A DNA stretch of 10,707 nt. Origin: Streptococcaceae bacterium. GTDB lineage: Bacteria; Bacillota; Bacilli; Lactobacillales; Streptococcaceae. The DNA is taken from positions 1-10,707 of the forward strand of contig JAISYB010000027.1 of NCBI GenBank assembly GCA_031270215.1. The letters run 5' to 3'. Under the pieces are notes generated by a model that was not told the DNA's origin, made no database searches, and worked only from the letters and a program-made list of their open reading frames with translations. The position numbers and the translations under genes were made by a program. This document shows positions 1 through 6,822 of this stretch, in pieces; position 1 is the stretch's first letter, and the number at the start of each line of letters is the position of its first letter.

Positions 1-111
1 GTCTTAGATAACGGCGAGTTGATTGCAATTGGTCAGCATAAGGAGCTTGTTGCAACGAATGATGTGTATCGTGAAATCTATGAAACACAAAAAGGGAAGG
101 AGGAAGCGTAA
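1..111 (+). CDS. ABC transporter ATP-binding/permease protein, C-terminal end only (partial)
   Basis: Only the last 36 codons of this gene are in the window. The visible residues LDNGELIAIGQHKELV followed by Y-R-E-I-Y-E-T-Q are the usual tail of an ABC exporter nucleotide-binding domain, after the switch histidine: a short beta hairpin (dG.i.e.G.H.eL) and then the closing helix. The gene ends in TAA at 109-111, and the last A is also the first base of the ATG of the next half-transporter. The downstream gene's ribosome binding site, AAGGAGG at 97-103, lies inside this reading frame. Such coupling favours a heterodimeric exporter of the LmrC/LmrD, BmrC/BmrD or EfrA/EfrB kind, with this gene as the first subunit. 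The catalytic motifs that would confirm that are upstream of the window. Confidence 0.85.
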   Translation, partial: VLDNGELIAIGQHKELVATNDVYREIYETQKGKEEA

Positions 112-1916
112 TGAAAGAATATATTCAAGCAGGGAAATTCTTTTATCATTACTTGAAGAAGTATAAATTCTCTTTCTTGATTGCAAGTATTGCGATTATT
201 ATCGGGACTTATTTTCAAGTAAAAGCGCCAGAGTATCTCGGACGTGCAATCGGAGAGCTGGGAGATTACGCAATTAATTATGCGAAAGCTAAAATGACTG
301 CGGTACAAACTGGGCAACCAATGCAAGTCGTTACCCAAGACGCTTTCTTCAAAGTGCTTTGGCAGCTTCTAATCTTCTTTGCTTTAAACAGCATGACTCA
401 ATTTATTTTTAATATCCTCTTTAACCGAATTGTTGGTCATGGGACGAATAAAATGCGAACCGGATTGTTTGGCAAGCTTGAGCGAATGACGATTTCATTT
501 TTCGACAAGCACCAAGACGGCGAAATTCTTTCTCGCTTTACCTCGGATTTGGATAATATCCAGAACACCTTAAATCAATCACTCGTTCAGGTTTTTCAAA
601 ACGTTGCATTATTCTTCGGGCTATTAATTATCATGTTTAAGCAAAATGTTGCATTGGCTTGGGTAACAGTTGCCTCAACGCCTGTTGCCTTAATTCTAGC
701 CGTCTTTATCATTCGCCAAGCGAAGAAATATGTTGATTTGCAGCAAGATGAGGTTGGTAAGTTAAATGGTTATATGGACGAGAAAATCTCAGGACAAAAA
801 GCGATTATTGTTAATGGGCAGCAGGAAGCAACGATTGCAGGCTTTCTAGAGCATAACGAAGCTGTCCGCAAAGCAACCTTTAAAGGACAAGCCTACTCAG
901 GAATGCTCTGGCCGTTGATGCAGGGTATGAGCTTGTTTAATACAGCGATTGTTATCTTTTTTGGCTCATGGCTGGTTGTTCATGACAAAATGGCGCTCGG
1001 TGTCGGCTTAGGGTTGGTTGTGACCTTTGTTCAGTATTCGCAGCAGTATTATCAGCCTTTGATGCAAATTTCCTCAAGCTTTACGCAGCTACAAACTGCC
1101 ATTACTGGCGCAAGACGTTTGAATGAAATCTTTGAAGAGCCAGATGAAATCAGACCAAAGCAAGGGAAATCTCTTACAGGCTTAAGCCAAGGCGTATCCC
1201 TCAATCATGTTGACTTTGCCTATCATTCGGACACACCTATCCTGCGTGATGTTAGTATTACGGTTGATAAAGGCGAAATGGTCGCTCTGGTTGGACCAAC
1301 AGGCTCAGGCAAAACAACGATTATGAATCTCTTAAACCGTTTCTATGATGTTAATTCCGGCTCGGTTAAGCTGGATAACGTTGATATTCGTGAGTATGAC
1401 CTAGATGACTTACGTGCACATGTCGGAATTGTTTTGCAGGATTCAGTGTTATTTAGCGGAACAATCAAGGATAATATCGCTTTTGGCAAGCCCGATGCGA
1501 CTCAGACGGAGATTGAGGCAGCAGCGACGCAGGCGAATATCCATGATTTTATCAAAACCTTAGAGCAAGGCTATGATACACCGATTGATGATGAGAATAA
1601 CATCTTCTCAACTGGACAAAAGCAGCTGATTTCGATTGCTCGGACAATTATCACCAATCCAGCCCTGCTGATATTAGACGAAGCAACATCAAATGTTGAT
1701 ACTGTGACCGAAGCTAAAATTCAAAAGGCAATGGAGATTGCTATTTCAGGACGAACCAGCTTTGTCATTGCACATCGCCTGAAAACAATCCTCAATGCAG
1801 ATAAGATTGTTGTCCTAAAAGATGGTGCAGTAATTGAAGAGGGAACACATCACGAGTTGCTCAAGGCTCACGGATTTTATGCCGAGCTCTACCATAATCA
1901 ATTTGTATTTAACTAA
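111..1916 (+). CDS. ABC exporter half-transporter, second subunit of a probable heterodimer (LmrD-like)
   Basis: A full-length 601-residue type IV ABC exporter subunit. The membrane domain comes first, with hydrophobic helices near residues 20-37, 80-104, 161-176, 180-202 and two more around 265-310. The nucleotide-binding domain follows from about residue 360. It has Walker A GPTGSGKT (395-402), a Q-loop glutamine (Q443), Walker B LLILDE with catalytic E524, D-loop SNVD and switch H555. The signature motif is STGQ (500-503) rather than LSGGQ. In heterodimeric exporters such as LmrCD and TM287/288, the subunit that keeps the Walker B glutamate carries the altered signature and its partner lacks the glutamate, so this looks like the LmrD/TM288-type subunit. 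The start is supported by AAGGAGG seven bases upstream and by the one-base overlap with the preceding gene. The substrate cannot be read from the sequence; drug or lipid export is the family's usual role. Confidence 0.93.
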   Translation: MKEYIQAGKFFYHYLKKYKFSFLIASIAIIIGTYFQVKAPEYLGRAIGELGDYAINYAKAKMTAVQTGQPMQVVTQDAFFKVLWQLLIFFALNSMTQFIFNILFNRIVGHGTNKMRTGLFGKLERMTISFFDKHQDGEILSRFTSDLDNIQNTLNQSLVQVFQNVALFFGLLIIMFKQNVALAWVTVASTPVALILAVFIIRQAKKYVDLQQDEVGKLNGYMDEKISGQKAIIVNGQQEATIAGFLEHNEAVRKATFKGQAYSGMLWPLMQGMSLFNTAIVIFFGSWLVVHDKMALGVGLGLVVTFVQYSQQYYQPLMQISSSFTQLQTAITGARRLNEIFEEPDEIRPKQGKSLTGLSQGVSLNHVDFAYHSDTPILRDVSITVDKGEMVALVGPTGSGKTTIMNLLNRFYDVNSGSVKLDNVDIREYDLDDLRAHVGIVLQDSVLFSGTIKDNIAFGKPDATQTEIEAAATQANIHDFIKTLEQGYDTPIDDENNIFSTGQKQLISIARTIITNPALLILDEATSNVDTVTEAKIQKAMEIAISGRTSFVIAHRLKTILNADKIVVLKDGAVIEEGTHHELLKAHGFYAELYHNQFVFN

Positions 1917-1960
1917 ATTCTACTAGATTGCATTAAGGGATTTGCCGCAACAGGCGGAGT

Positions 1961-2171
1961 CTGAGTTAAAAGTCTTTGCCGCTGTTTAATGTTCGTGATT
2001 TGCAAGAGACAAGCAGTGCCGACTAGTCAGCACCTAAGGGAACCCCACTAAGGCACGTTGCCACTAGCTTTAACTTCACTTGCCTGGAAAGCGATAAATT
2101 TCCGAACATTGGAATATTGACAACAATTTCCTAATTGCTACATTGTTAAACGCTGCTGTCCCACCTTCTTT
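1961..2171 (-). repeat. Repeated intergenic element, copy A (structured-RNA candidate)
   Basis: The reverse complement of this stretch matches 6823-7020. Blocks identical to copy B are 1968-2000 (33 bases, with 6981-7013), 2006-2042 (37 bases, with 6939-6975), 2125-2141 (17 bases, with 6852-6868) and 2145-2170 (26 bases, with 6823-6848). Between the blocks the copies differ by substitutions and by a gap of about 15 bases near 2067-2095. The - strand is chosen because the central hairpin closes with a U-G pair on that strand and with an A-C mismatch on the other. Both ends able to form the closing helix (GCAGC-GTTTAA with TTAAAC-A-GCGG) are kept. Unlike copy B, there is no T run after the 3' stem, so this copy may be a degenerate or unterminated version. 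A weak - strand promoter could be read at 2203-2198 (TTGGTA) and 2180-2175 (TTATTG) with 17 bases between. I do not recognise the family. Confidence 0.75.
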
Positions 2172-2185
2172 TCACAATAACTAAG

Positions 2186-2222
2186 AACATCCGAGTTTAC
2201 CAATTGCGACTCGGATGTTTTT
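2186..2222 (+). terminator. Strong intrinsic terminator
   Basis: A perfect 11-base-pair stem AACATCCGAGT / ACTCGGATGTT (2186-2196 with 2209-2219) encloses a 12-base loop and runs into a T tract at 2218-2222. It would stop + strand transcription of the ABC transporter operon, although it lies 270 bases past that stop codon and beyond copy A of the repeat. It also insulates prfA from upstream transcription. The - strand side is less T-rich, so the + direction is favoured. Confidence 0.85.
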
Positions 2223-2420
2223 GCGGTGCGCTAGTGTCATGTGTCTGCAACAAGCCTTTCGTATTTAGAACAAGTTCTGTTAAATCTATGAATTATATTT
2301 AGCAAGCAGTGGGGAAATGTCCTGCGTAATAAAAGAGGTTTGATATTAGTCTAATCCGGACTTACTTTTAGCACTTTTAAGCCAAGCGTCTATCATCATT
2401 GCTTTGATTTCACTGCTAGC

Positions 2421-2449
2421 TTTCAGCGCCTTAAATTTTATGGTAAAAT
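2421..2449 (+). promoter_or_regulatory. Probable prfA promoter with extended -10
   Basis: TGG-TAAAAT at 2441-2449 is an extended -10 element (TGn plus five of six consensus bases). The -35 position, 17 bases upstream (TTTCAG, 2421-2426), is poor, as is common with extended -10 promoters. Transcription would start near 2456, giving a leader of about 50 bases with an AAGGAG site at 2494-2499. It is the best candidate between the terminator and prfA. Confidence 0.5.
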
Positions 2450-2505
2450 GAGCAAGGATTAGAGAATTTGATGTATCGTAATCATAGATGAATAAGGAGA
2501 GAAAT

Positions 2506-3576
2506 ATGTACGACCAATTACAAGCACTTGAAGATCGGTATGAGGAGCTTGGAGAGCTTTTAAGTGATCCGGAGGTTATCAGTGACACGAAGCGTTTTAT
2601 GGCTTTGTCAAAAGAGGAAGCGAATCTTCGCGAAACGGTAGAAACTTACCACCGCTATAAACAAGCTATTCAGACGATTGCAGAAGCAGAAGAACTGTTG
2701 TCTGAAAGCTTAGATGATGAACTTGCAGAGCTTGCTAAAGAGGAGTTAAGCGAGGCAAAGAGTGAAAAGATTGAGCTTGAGGAAAAGATTAAAATCTTAC
2801 TACTGCCTAAAGATCCAAATGATGACAAGAATATTATTATGGAAATACGTGGTGCAGCAGGTGGCGATGAGGCGGCATTGTTTGCCGGTGATTTATTTGA
2901 GATGTATCAAAAGTATGCTGTTGCTGAGGGTTGGAAATTTGAAGTACTTGAGGCGAGTATCACGGGCATTGGTGGCTATAAGGAAGTCATTGTGATGATT
3001 ACAGGAAATAATGTTTACTCAAAGCTGAAGTACGAATCAGGCGCACATCGAGTGCAGCGTGTACCAACGACAGAATCACAAGGGCGTGTTCATACGTCAA
3101 CGGCGACAGTTGTTGTAATGCCAGAGGCAGAAGACGTTGAGATTGAGATTGAGGATAAGGATTTGCGAATTGACATTTATCACGCTTCCGGTGCGGGTGG
3201 TCAGCACGTCAATAAAACCGCTTCGGCAGTTCGCTTGACGCATTTGCCTACTGGTATTGCTGTAGCGATGCAAGACGAGCGCAGTCAGCTTAAGAATCGT
3301 GAAAAGGCGATGAAGGTTTTAAAAGCTAGAGTTTACGATCACTATGCGACGGCTGCGCAAAGCGAGTATGATGATGCAAGAAAGTCAAAGGTTGGAACGG
3401 GTGACAGATCAGAGCGGATTAGAACGTATAATTTTCCGCAAAATCGTGTGACAGATCACCGGATTGGCTTGACAATTCAAAAGCTTGACCAGATTCTAGC
3501 GGGTAAGCTTGGCGAGATTATTGATGCGTTGATTGTCTATGATCAAACACAGAAATTGGAAGCATTAAATGGTTAA
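2506..3576 (+). CDS. prfA: Peptide chain release factor 1
   Basis: RF1 recognises UAA and UAG stop codons in the ribosomal A site and triggers release of the finished protein. The codon-recognition motif is P-T-T at residues 187-189, in the context RVPTTESQGR; RF1 has PxT here where RF2 has SPF. The catalytic GGQ is at 231-233, in the context GAGGQHVNKTASAVR. The length of 356 residues matches Bacillus PrfA. An in-frame ATG exists six codons earlier at 2488, but the AAGGAG ribosome binding site (2494-2499) lies between the two and is correctly spaced only for 2506; the family also begins at this point (MYDQLQALEDRYEEL). The gene overlaps prmC, whose product methylates the glutamine of its GGQ motif. 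Confidence 0.98.
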   Translation: MYDQLQALEDRYEELGELLSDPEVISDTKRFMALSKEEANLRETVETYHRYKQAIQTIAEAEELLSESLDDELAELAKEELSEAKSEKIELEEKIKILLLPKDPNDDKNIIMEIRGAAGGDEAALFAGDLFEMYQKYAVAEGWKFEVLEASITGIGGYKEVIVMITGNNVYSKLKYESGAHRVQRVPTTESQGRVHTSTATVVVMPEAEDVEIEIEDKDLRIDIYHASGAGGQHVNKTASAVRLTHLPTGIAVAMQDERSQLKNREKAMKVLKARVYDHYATAAQSEYDDARKSKVGTGDRSERIRTYNFPQNRVTDHRIGLTIQKLDQILAGKLGEIIDALIVYDQTQKLEALNG

Positions 3577-4372
3577 ATATTTTGAAATATTGGGCACAGA
3601 CAAGGCAATTGAATTATTATTACTAGACTATAAGGGCTGGGAGAAAACAGATTTATTGCTTAATCTAAGAAAGGAAGTGGATCCCTCGTCCCTTCTTTTT
3701 TTAAATCAAGCCAAGCAGAAGCTTCAGGCAAACTATCCACTACAATATCTGATGAACCAAGCACCGTTTTGTGATTTGGATTTGTATGTTGATGAACGCG
3801 TATTAATTCCAAGACCGGAAACAGAGGAGCTGGTTGTCCTAATTTTAGAGGATCATCAAGTAGCTCAGCTAGATGTCTTAGATATCGGCACAGGTAGTGG
3901 CGCAATTGCTCTGGCATTGAAGTCCGCGCGTCCCATGTGGCAGATTTTGGGAGTTGATATTTCCCAGCAAGCTTTACAGGTTGCAAGAAAAAATGCAGCA
4001 GCTTATCAGCTTGATGTCAACTTTAAGGCGAGTGATTTATTTAGCAATGTGTCAGGCTCTTTTGATGTGATTGTTTCCAATCCGCCGTATATTGCCGTTT
4101 CGGAGCGGGATTTGATGGATGAGAGTGTCCTAAATCATGAGCCACATTTAGCATTGTTTGCGGACAATGCGGGCTTAGCGATTTATCAGCGCTTAATTGC
4201 ACAAGCGCAACAGTTCTTAAAGCCTAGGGGATATTTGTATTTTGAAATTGGCTTTAAGCAGGGTGCGGCAGTTAAGGCACTGCTTGAAGCGCATTTTAAG
4301 TCGGCTGAAATCGATGTGTTGAAGGATTTGTCAGGCAGACAGCGAATAGTAAGGATGAGATTGAATGACTGA
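3569..4372 (+). CDS. prmC: Release factor glutamine N5-methyltransferase
   Basis: PrmC transfers a methyl group from S-adenosylmethionine to the GGQ glutamine of release factors, which raises termination efficiency. The 267-residue protein has the N-terminal helical release-factor-binding domain (roughly 1-85, including the LIPRPETEELV stretch that joins the domains), the SAM-binding loop DIGTGSG at 105-111, and the N-P-P-Y catalytic motif at 171-174 that holds the target amide. It starts inside the last codons of prfA with an eight-base overlap (ATGGTTAA) and has only a modest ribosome binding site, GGAAG at 3558-3562, so translational coupling to prfA is likely. The placement directly after its substrate gene is the standard arrangement in Firmicutes. 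Confidence 0.97.
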   Translation: MVKYFEILGTDKAIELLLLDYKGWEKTDLLLNLRKEVDPSSLLFLNQAKQKLQANYPLQYLMNQAPFCDLDLYVDERVLIPRPETEELVVLILEDHQVAQLDVLDIGTGSGAIALALKSARPMWQILGVDISQQALQVARKNAAAYQLDVNFKASDLFSNVSGSFDVIVSNPPYIAVSERDLMDESVLNHEPHLALFADNAGLAIYQRLIAQAQQFLKPRGYLYFEIGFKQGAAVKALLEAHFKSAEIDVLKDLSGRQRIVRMRLND

Positions 4373-5342
4373 GATTTTATTAGCGAATGATGTGGGAATT
4401 TTGCGTGCTGCAAAATTATTAAAAGCAGGAGAGTTAGTGAGTTTTCCAACGGAAACAGTCTATGGATTAGGGGCATTAGCATTAAATAAACAGGCGGTTT
4501 CAGAGGTTTTTCGTGCTAAGGGGCGTCCGAATGACAATCCATTGATTCTTCATGTGTCTAATATTGCCATGGTTGAGCGTTTTACTAAGCAAGTGCCCGA
4601 GGTTTTCTATCGGCTGGCAGCAGCTTTTTGGCCGGGTAGCTTGACGATGATTTTAAGAGCAAAAGATTTGCCAAAGGAGGTTACTGCGGGGCTTGAAACG
4701 GCTGCTTTTCGGACGCCCGATAATGAGGTGACTCTGCGTTTGATTGAAGCTTTAGGCGAGCCAATCGTTGGACCATCTGCCAATACCTCAGGAAAGCCCT
4801 CACCGACAGAGGCAGCTCATGTTTATCACGATTTAAAGGACAAGATTGCAGCGATATTAGATGGTGGGCGCTCAGTCGTAGGCGTTGAGTCTACAGTTCT
4901 TGATTTGACAAATACGCCGCCATTAATCCTGCGCCCCGGACAAGTGAGCTTAAAGGAATTGCAAGTATTTCTACCCGACTTGGCATATGATAAGCATTTG
5001 ATTGCTGAGAATGAAACACCTAAAGCGCCCGGTATGAAGTATCGACATTATGCACCAGATGTGCCTGTATATATGGTAGAAAAGTCGGATTTTTCGACAA
5101 TTAGTGACCAAAAGGAGATTGCGATTGTGGCAGATTCTGCTTTATTGCAACGTTTTAAGAAAGCACAGGTCTTTGAATTGACGCAAAATGATGATGTCAA
5201 ATTAGCAACGCGCAATCTATATCGTGCGCTGCGCAGCTTTGATCGCCCTGAGCTTAAAGCAATCTATGTTCAGACCTTTTCAGGTGTTGGATCAGCTGCT
5301 TACATGAACCGTTTGAAGAAAGCAAGTGTACGGCTTAGCTAG
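4365..5342 (+). CDS. sua5: L-threonylcarbamoyladenylate synthase (Sua5 type)
   Basis: Makes threonylcarbamoyl-AMP from threonine, bicarbonate and ATP, the first step of t6A modification at position 37 of tRNAs that read ANN codons. The YrdC-like domain (about 1-205) shows PTETVYGLG (28-36), the K-x-R motif KGR (52-54), SANTSGKPSPT (138-148) and GVESTV (173-178). The linker APGMKYRHYAPDVPVY (221-236) and a C-terminal Sua5 domain follow, so this is the long Sua5 form (325 residues) rather than the short YrdC/TsaC form. It overlaps prmC by eight bases (ATGACTGA) and has its own site, AAGGA at 4351-4355. In many Firmicutes glyA comes next; here the downstream neighbour is an unrelated sensor kinase and no clear terminator is visible between them. 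Confidence 0.96.
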   Translation: MTEILLANDVGILRAAKLLKAGELVSFPTETVYGLGALALNKQAVSEVFRAKGRPNDNPLILHVSNIAMVERFTKQVPEVFYRLAAAFWPGSLTMILRAKDLPKEVTAGLETAAFRTPDNEVTLRLIEALGEPIVGPSANTSGKPSPTEAAHVYHDLKDKIAAILDGGRSVVGVESTVLDLTNTPPLILRPGQVSLKELQVFLPDLAYDKHLIAENETPKAPGMKYRHYAPDVPVYMVEKSDFSTISDQKEIAIVADSALLQRFKKAQVFELTQNDDVKLATRNLYRALRSFDRPELKAIYVQTFSGVGSAAYMNRLKKASVRLS

Positions 5343-5365
5343 ATTAGAATAAAGATGAAAATTTC

Positions 5366-5394
5366 TTGATTCATCAGGAGCTGTAATAGATTAT
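5366..5394 (+). promoter_or_regulatory. Weak candidate promoter for the kinase gene
   Basis: TTGATT (5366-5371) and GATTAT (5389-5394) are separated by 17 bases in the 86-base gap after sua5. Each matches four of the six consensus bases. Without a terminator after sua5, read-through from the prfA operon is also possible. Confidence 0.25.
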
Positions 5395-5428
5395 TTTTAA
5401 TTTTATTGCAAAATGAAATCAAAATAGA

Positions 5429-6238
5429 ATGGTTCAATCTGCTTTGATTGGGATTCTTTTTCTAGCGACTATTATTTTGAATTTTTTTCTGCGTGATATG
5501 GTATTCGTTGACGAATTTTCTATGCCAGCGCTTGTCTTTGTCATTATTACGACAATTTTGCTTAGTGTTTTCGTATTAATTTTATTTTTAGCCCAAGGTC
5601 AATTTTACGCAACTGTCCATCAATTAGAGCTAGAAAATCAATCAATTAACGGACAAATTGCACAATTTGAATTGACAAAAAAAGCTCGTGAGCAAATCAT
5701 AAGAATTCAACATGACTTAAAAAATGACTATTTAGTAATGATTGGCATGCTTGAGTGTGGCGAGAGCGAAAACGTCAGTCAGCTGCTTAGAAAAAAGTTG
5801 AAAAATATTGATGATTCAGATTTTTTCTATACGAATCATTCGGTTTTAAATTTTTTATTAAATCATAGGTGTAATGAAGCTAAAAAACGGTCAATTGATT
5901 TAAAAATAACTGTTTTATTAGCGGATTCAGTCCGACTAGATAATCAAGTATTAGCAGTTGTACTTGGTAATTTATTGGATAATGCTTTTGCGGCTGTTTT
6001 GCGAAATGAGAAGGGCAATCAGTGGGTGCAATTAGAGATAAAAAGTAAATCGGGCTATTTATGGATTAGGGTTGCGAATCGATTTAACACTAATGAATTA
6101 AAAAGTCGACAAAAGCGGCAACTAGATGGTTGGGGTATTCATAATATCAAACGCGTTGTTGCGGATAAAAATGGTTTGTATGAAAGTCGTGTAAAAGATG
6201 ATCTTTATGAAACAACGATAATATTTTTTGATAGTTAA
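5429..6238 (+). CDS. Short GHKL-domain sensor histidine kinase, AgrC/ComD-like C-terminal portion
   Basis: A 269-residue membrane kinase of the kind that senses peptide pheromones. Two hydrophobic helices (about 1-21 and 33-56) are followed by a polar helix (58-92), the phospho-acceptor motif HDLKND with H95, the N-box NLLDN (181-185) and the G-box GWGIHNIKRVV (234-244). AgrC/ComD kinases usually carry five to seven membrane helices before the kinase core, so about 150 residues seem to be missing. No ribosome binding site precedes the ATG, only a four-codon ATG...TAG that ends two bases before it; upstream the frame closes at 5414-5416. The gene may therefore be a 5'-truncated remnant rather than a working sensor, although natural short forms exist. 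No response regulator or pheromone gene is adjacent. The DNA is visibly richer in A and T than the genes around it, which fits acquisition from elsewhere. Confidence 0.75.
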   Translation: MVQSALIGILFLATIILNFFLRDMVFVDEFSMPALVFVIITTILLSVFVLILFLAQGQFYATVHQLELENQSINGQIAQFELTKKAREQIIRIQHDLKNDYLVMIGMLECGESENVSQLLRKKLKNIDDSDFFYTNHSVLNFLLNHRCNEAKKRSIDLKITVLLADSVRLDNQVLAVVLGNLLDNAFAAVLRNEKGNQWVQLEIKSKSGYLWIRVANRFNTNELKSRQKRQLDGWGIHNIKRVVADKNGLYESRVKDDLYETTIIFFDS

Positions 6239-6261
6239 CAAAAAACGGCTTCATTATTACC

Positions 6262-6294
6262 AATTGTGTCGTTAAATCTGCTAATTGTGCGTTA
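6262..6294 (+). promoter_or_regulatory. Direct repeat resembling a LytTR-type response regulator binding site
   Basis: AATTGTGTCGTTA (6262-6274) and AATTGTGCGTTA (6283-6294) form a direct repeat. The AATTGTG parts start 21 bases apart, two turns of DNA, and the CGTTA parts 20 apart. Response regulators of the AgrA/ComE/PlnC group bind paired direct repeats with this spacing, and the core resembles the TACGTTAAT repeats known from plantaricin promoters. The second repeat ends 25 bases before a -10 element, the normal activating position. Binding is inferred; no such regulator is encoded in the window. Confidence 0.5.
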
Positions 6295-6316
6295 CTTAAT
6301 ATTCTGGAAATTTTAG

Positions 6317-6325
6317 TGCTATACT
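6317..6325 (+). promoter_or_regulatory. Probable -10 element of the C39-like gene
   Basis: TGC-TATACT is an extended -10 sequence, with no recognisable -35 at the expected place (TAATAT, 6297-6302). A missing -35 next to an upstream direct repeat is typical of activator-dependent promoters. The ribosome binding site AGGAGG at 6362-6367 and ATG at 6376 follow. Confidence 0.5.
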
Positions 6326-6375
6326 GATGTCGGTACAAAGTCACAGCTATTATTTTAAACTAGGAGGTTTTTAAG

Positions 6376-6733
6376 ATGTGTAGAAAAACGAAATTTTCAG
6401 TGGGTGCAATTATTGCTTTTGGGGGCATCTGGCTTGGCGTTTACCCAAGTAGTGCAGTCATATGGCTTAAATGCAAGGCCATTATATAGTTTGGAAGGCG
6501 TAGCAAATGCCTTAGCGAATGGTCGAGCAGTTCTTGCAATCGTTGGTGCACCGTACACTTTTGTTGGCGCAACACATGCGGTTGTCTTACATCAAAATAG
6601 CAATGGCAATACCTATATTTCTGATCCTTACGGTAATCGTGTTAGCGGCTGGCATTCGATTGCTGATATCTGGGGACATCAATCACAGGACAGCTTTGAT
6701 CGTCGAGCGGGCTACGTATTTGTTGAAGTTTAA
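6376..6733 (+). pseudogene. Secreted C39-like protein gene, frameshifted and lacking the catalytic cysteine half
   Basis: Translation from the ATG at 6376, which has a strong AGGAGG site, gives a signal-peptide-like start (MCRKTKFSVGAIIAFGG) but stops after 37 codons at 6487-6489. The frame continues one base over, up to the TAA at 6731-6733. Removing one G from the run at 6421-6425 would join the two into a protein of about 118 residues with a signal peptide. The second part reads like the C-terminal half of a C39_2-type papain-fold peptidase: an ALANGRAVLAIVG strand region, THAVV with the likely catalytic histidine, then YISDPYGN with the Asp-Pro motif, a W-x-x-I-x-x-I-W helix and a final GYVFVEV strand. 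The cysteine-bearing N-terminal half is absent. Alternatively the G run is a sequencing or phase-variable site, or the downstream frame starts at GTG 6404, which lacks a good ribosome site. Confidence 0.6.
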
Positions 6734-6791
6734 ACATCTATAATAAATAATAAAGACTCTCTATCGTTATTTGCCGATTCGATAAAGAACT

Positions 6792-6819
6792 TTAACAAAA
6801 ACAGCTAAAACAGTAAATT
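6792..6819 (+). promoter_or_regulatory. Candidate promoter of repeated element copy B
   Basis: TTAACA (6792-6797, five of six consensus bases) and TAAATT (6814-6819, four of six) are separated by 16 bases. Transcription would begin near 6826, almost exactly where the sequence shared with copy A begins (6823). That coincidence is the main support. Confidence 0.35.
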
Positions 6820-6822
6820 GTA

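Larger units (their letters stand above)
1917..2505. other. 589-base non-coding stretch between the ABC transporter and prfA
   Basis: No convincing gene lies here on either strand. It holds, in order, a small CCGC/GCGG hairpin (1945-1957), the repeated element copy A (1961-2171, read on the - strand), a strong terminator (2186-2222), about 200 bases in which I see nothing I can name, and the promoter and leader of prfA. The stretch 2223-2420 has short open frames on both strands, but none has a ribosome binding site with a plausible start. Confidence 0.7.

Noticed and set aside
1973..2112. A short frame inside the repeated element (- strand of copy A) whose end, VATCLSG-x-PLGAD, is shared with copy B
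   Set aside because: In copy B the frame is interrupted by TGA and there is no ribosome binding site; conservation is equally explained by RNA pairing in the same segment.
2488..2505. Upstream in-frame ATG as the prfA start
   Set aside because: The ribosome binding site lies between the two ATGs and family members start at the second one.
2346..2588. 80-codon open frame on the - strand over the start of prfA
   Set aside because: It overlaps the prfA coding region antisense and has no ribosome site; the protein-like look of its last 35 residues is not enough to call a gene.
6376..6489. The 37-residue peptide as a pheromone precursor for the neighbouring kinase
   Set aside because: It lacks a double-glycine leader or an AgrD-like layout, and a single-base frameshift of the C39-like gene explains it better.
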